Shown piece by piece: positions 63,134 to 64,000 of a stretch of 64,000 bases of DNA (positions are counted from its first letter, which is position 1; each line of letters starts with the position of its first letter). A program made the position numbers and the translations under genes. The notes beneath the pieces are model-generated. The model was not told the origin of the DNA. It ran no database searches and saw only the letters and a list, made by a program, of their open reading frames with translations. Source of the stretch: Whitmania pigra (taxonomy: Eukaryota > Annelida > Clitellata > Hirudinida > Haemopidae); NCBI GenBank assembly GCA_021613335.1, contig JAJTWR010000228.1, positions 1,622,501 through 1,686,500 on the forward strand, in the 5' to 3' direction.

Positions 63134-63686
63134 AGGGGTGGGCAAACATTTTTGTCCGAAGGCCAGTTCGGCACTGCATGAATCTGCAGCGGAGTGCAAA
63201 TTTATTTACTTAGTTAAGCACGATCACGATAGGCAAGCCGATCAATTGCAAGTCACTACTTAACTATAGCTGAATCGAACCAGAATTAATTTGACACCTC
63301 TGATACTATGCCTGTAGGCCTCAAAAATTAATTAATATTATTAATAAGCTGAGCTGAGGCTCCATATCTGGAGAACCACGTTTCAAACTAATCTCTCAGT
63401 GCTTCTATAAATTAGTTTGTACTTGGCTTCAGAATTTGAGGAAAATATTTCTGTTGCAAGTGAACCAAAATATCAGAATTATTCCCATGGTCATTAAGAA
63501 TCATGCAAAGTAGAGAGAAAGTCTAATTTTGCCAACTTTTTAAAAACGAAACTTGAGGACAAGCTAGAAAAGGGACTAAAATCTAAATTAACAAGTGTTA
63601 CATTTTTTGTTTAATTTAATGATTAAAAATCTTTTGACAGAATAGCTTCTGCCAATTGCTTCTGTAGTGGCATTTTGCCCACCCCT
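63134..63686. mobile_element. hAT-like MITE
   Basis: Left end AGGGGTGGGCAAA and right end TTTGCCCACCCCT are perfect 13-bp inverted repeats 553 bp apart, typical of hAT-derived elements. No matching 8-bp flanks were found, so the exact ends are uncertain. No transposase remains. Confidence 0.65.
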
Positions 63687-63697
63687 CCTATAAGTGC

Positions 63698-64000
63698 CTA
63701 ATATTTTGATATAATCATAATAATGTCAACAAAACTAATATTTTGATATAATCATAATAATGTCAACAAAACTAATATTTTGATATAATCATAATAATGT
63801 CAACAAAACTAATATTTTGATATAATCATAATAATGTCAACAAAACTAATATTTTGATATAATCATAATAATGTCAACAAAACTAATATTTTGATATAAT
63901 CATAATAATGTCAACAAAACTAATATTTTGATATAATCATAATAATGTCAACAAAACTAATATTTTGATATAATCATAATAATGTCAACAAAACTAATAT
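63698..64000. repeat. 37-bp satellite array reaching the window edge
   Basis: The unit contains CTAATATTTTGATATAATC followed by ATAATAATGTCAACAAAA. At least eight head-to-tail copies with no visible divergence run to the last base. The array starts 11 bp after the hAT-like element. Confidence 0.97.

Noticed and set aside
63698..64000. CRISPR-like regular repeat
   Set aside because: The 37-bp units are directly adjacent with no unique spacers, in an animal-type genome. It is a satellite.

Overview
This window reads as nuclear DNA of an intron-rich, AT-rich invertebrate animal. The genes have many GT-AG (and a few GC-AG) introns, long ATT/CAT microsatellites, hAT, pogo-like and non-LTR elements, and a tRNA-derived SINE family. 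The encoded families (RZ-type RGS with a cysteine string, a tail-anchored giantin-type golgin, mitochondrial DNA polymerase gamma) are animal in character. A lophotrochozoan is a reasonable guess, but the sequence alone does not fix the phylum. All gene models were spliced by eye and checked for splice-site dinucleotides and reading phase; none has transcript support.

Layout. 0.1-3.7 kb: a complete minus-strand RGS17/19/20-type gene in five coding exons. 3.9-25.2 kb: gene-poor, repeat-rich DNA with several hAT insertions (three with exact 8-bp target duplications), LINE remnants, long ATT arrays and, at 20.0-21.2 kb, in-phase exons of an unidentified minus-strand gene. 27.8-43.7 kb: a minus-strand giantin/GOLGB1-like golgin of 15 coding exons, one of them 4.6 kb long. 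Its two 3'-terminal exons, including the C-terminal membrane anchor, lie inside a 1.79-kb tandem duplication and so occur twice. 44.05-48.64 kb: a divergent plus-strand gene for a CCCH plus CHY zinc-finger protein. 49.3-50.5 kb: a small minus-strand gene that looks like an internally deleted paralogue of the golgin rod with a new basic tail. 51.65-61.63 kb: a complete plus-strand POLG in 23 coding exons, with a LINE and a SINE in introns. 62.55-62.73 kb: the last exon of another minus-strand coiled-coil gene running off the right edge. 63.1-64.0 kb: a hAT-like element and a 37-bp satellite array.

The genes do not form an operon or pathway: RGS (G-protein signalling), golgin (Golgi tethering), the zinc-finger protein (unknown role) and POLG (mtDNA replication) are ordinary neighbours. 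The only layout suggesting shared control is the 388-bp head-to-head gap between the golgin and the zinc-finger gene. The most unusual signals are the duplicated golgin anchor exons, the truncated golgin paralogue, the shortened polymerase segment in POLG, the long RGS tail and the unidentified gene at 20-21 kb. No clearly new multi-gene system was found.
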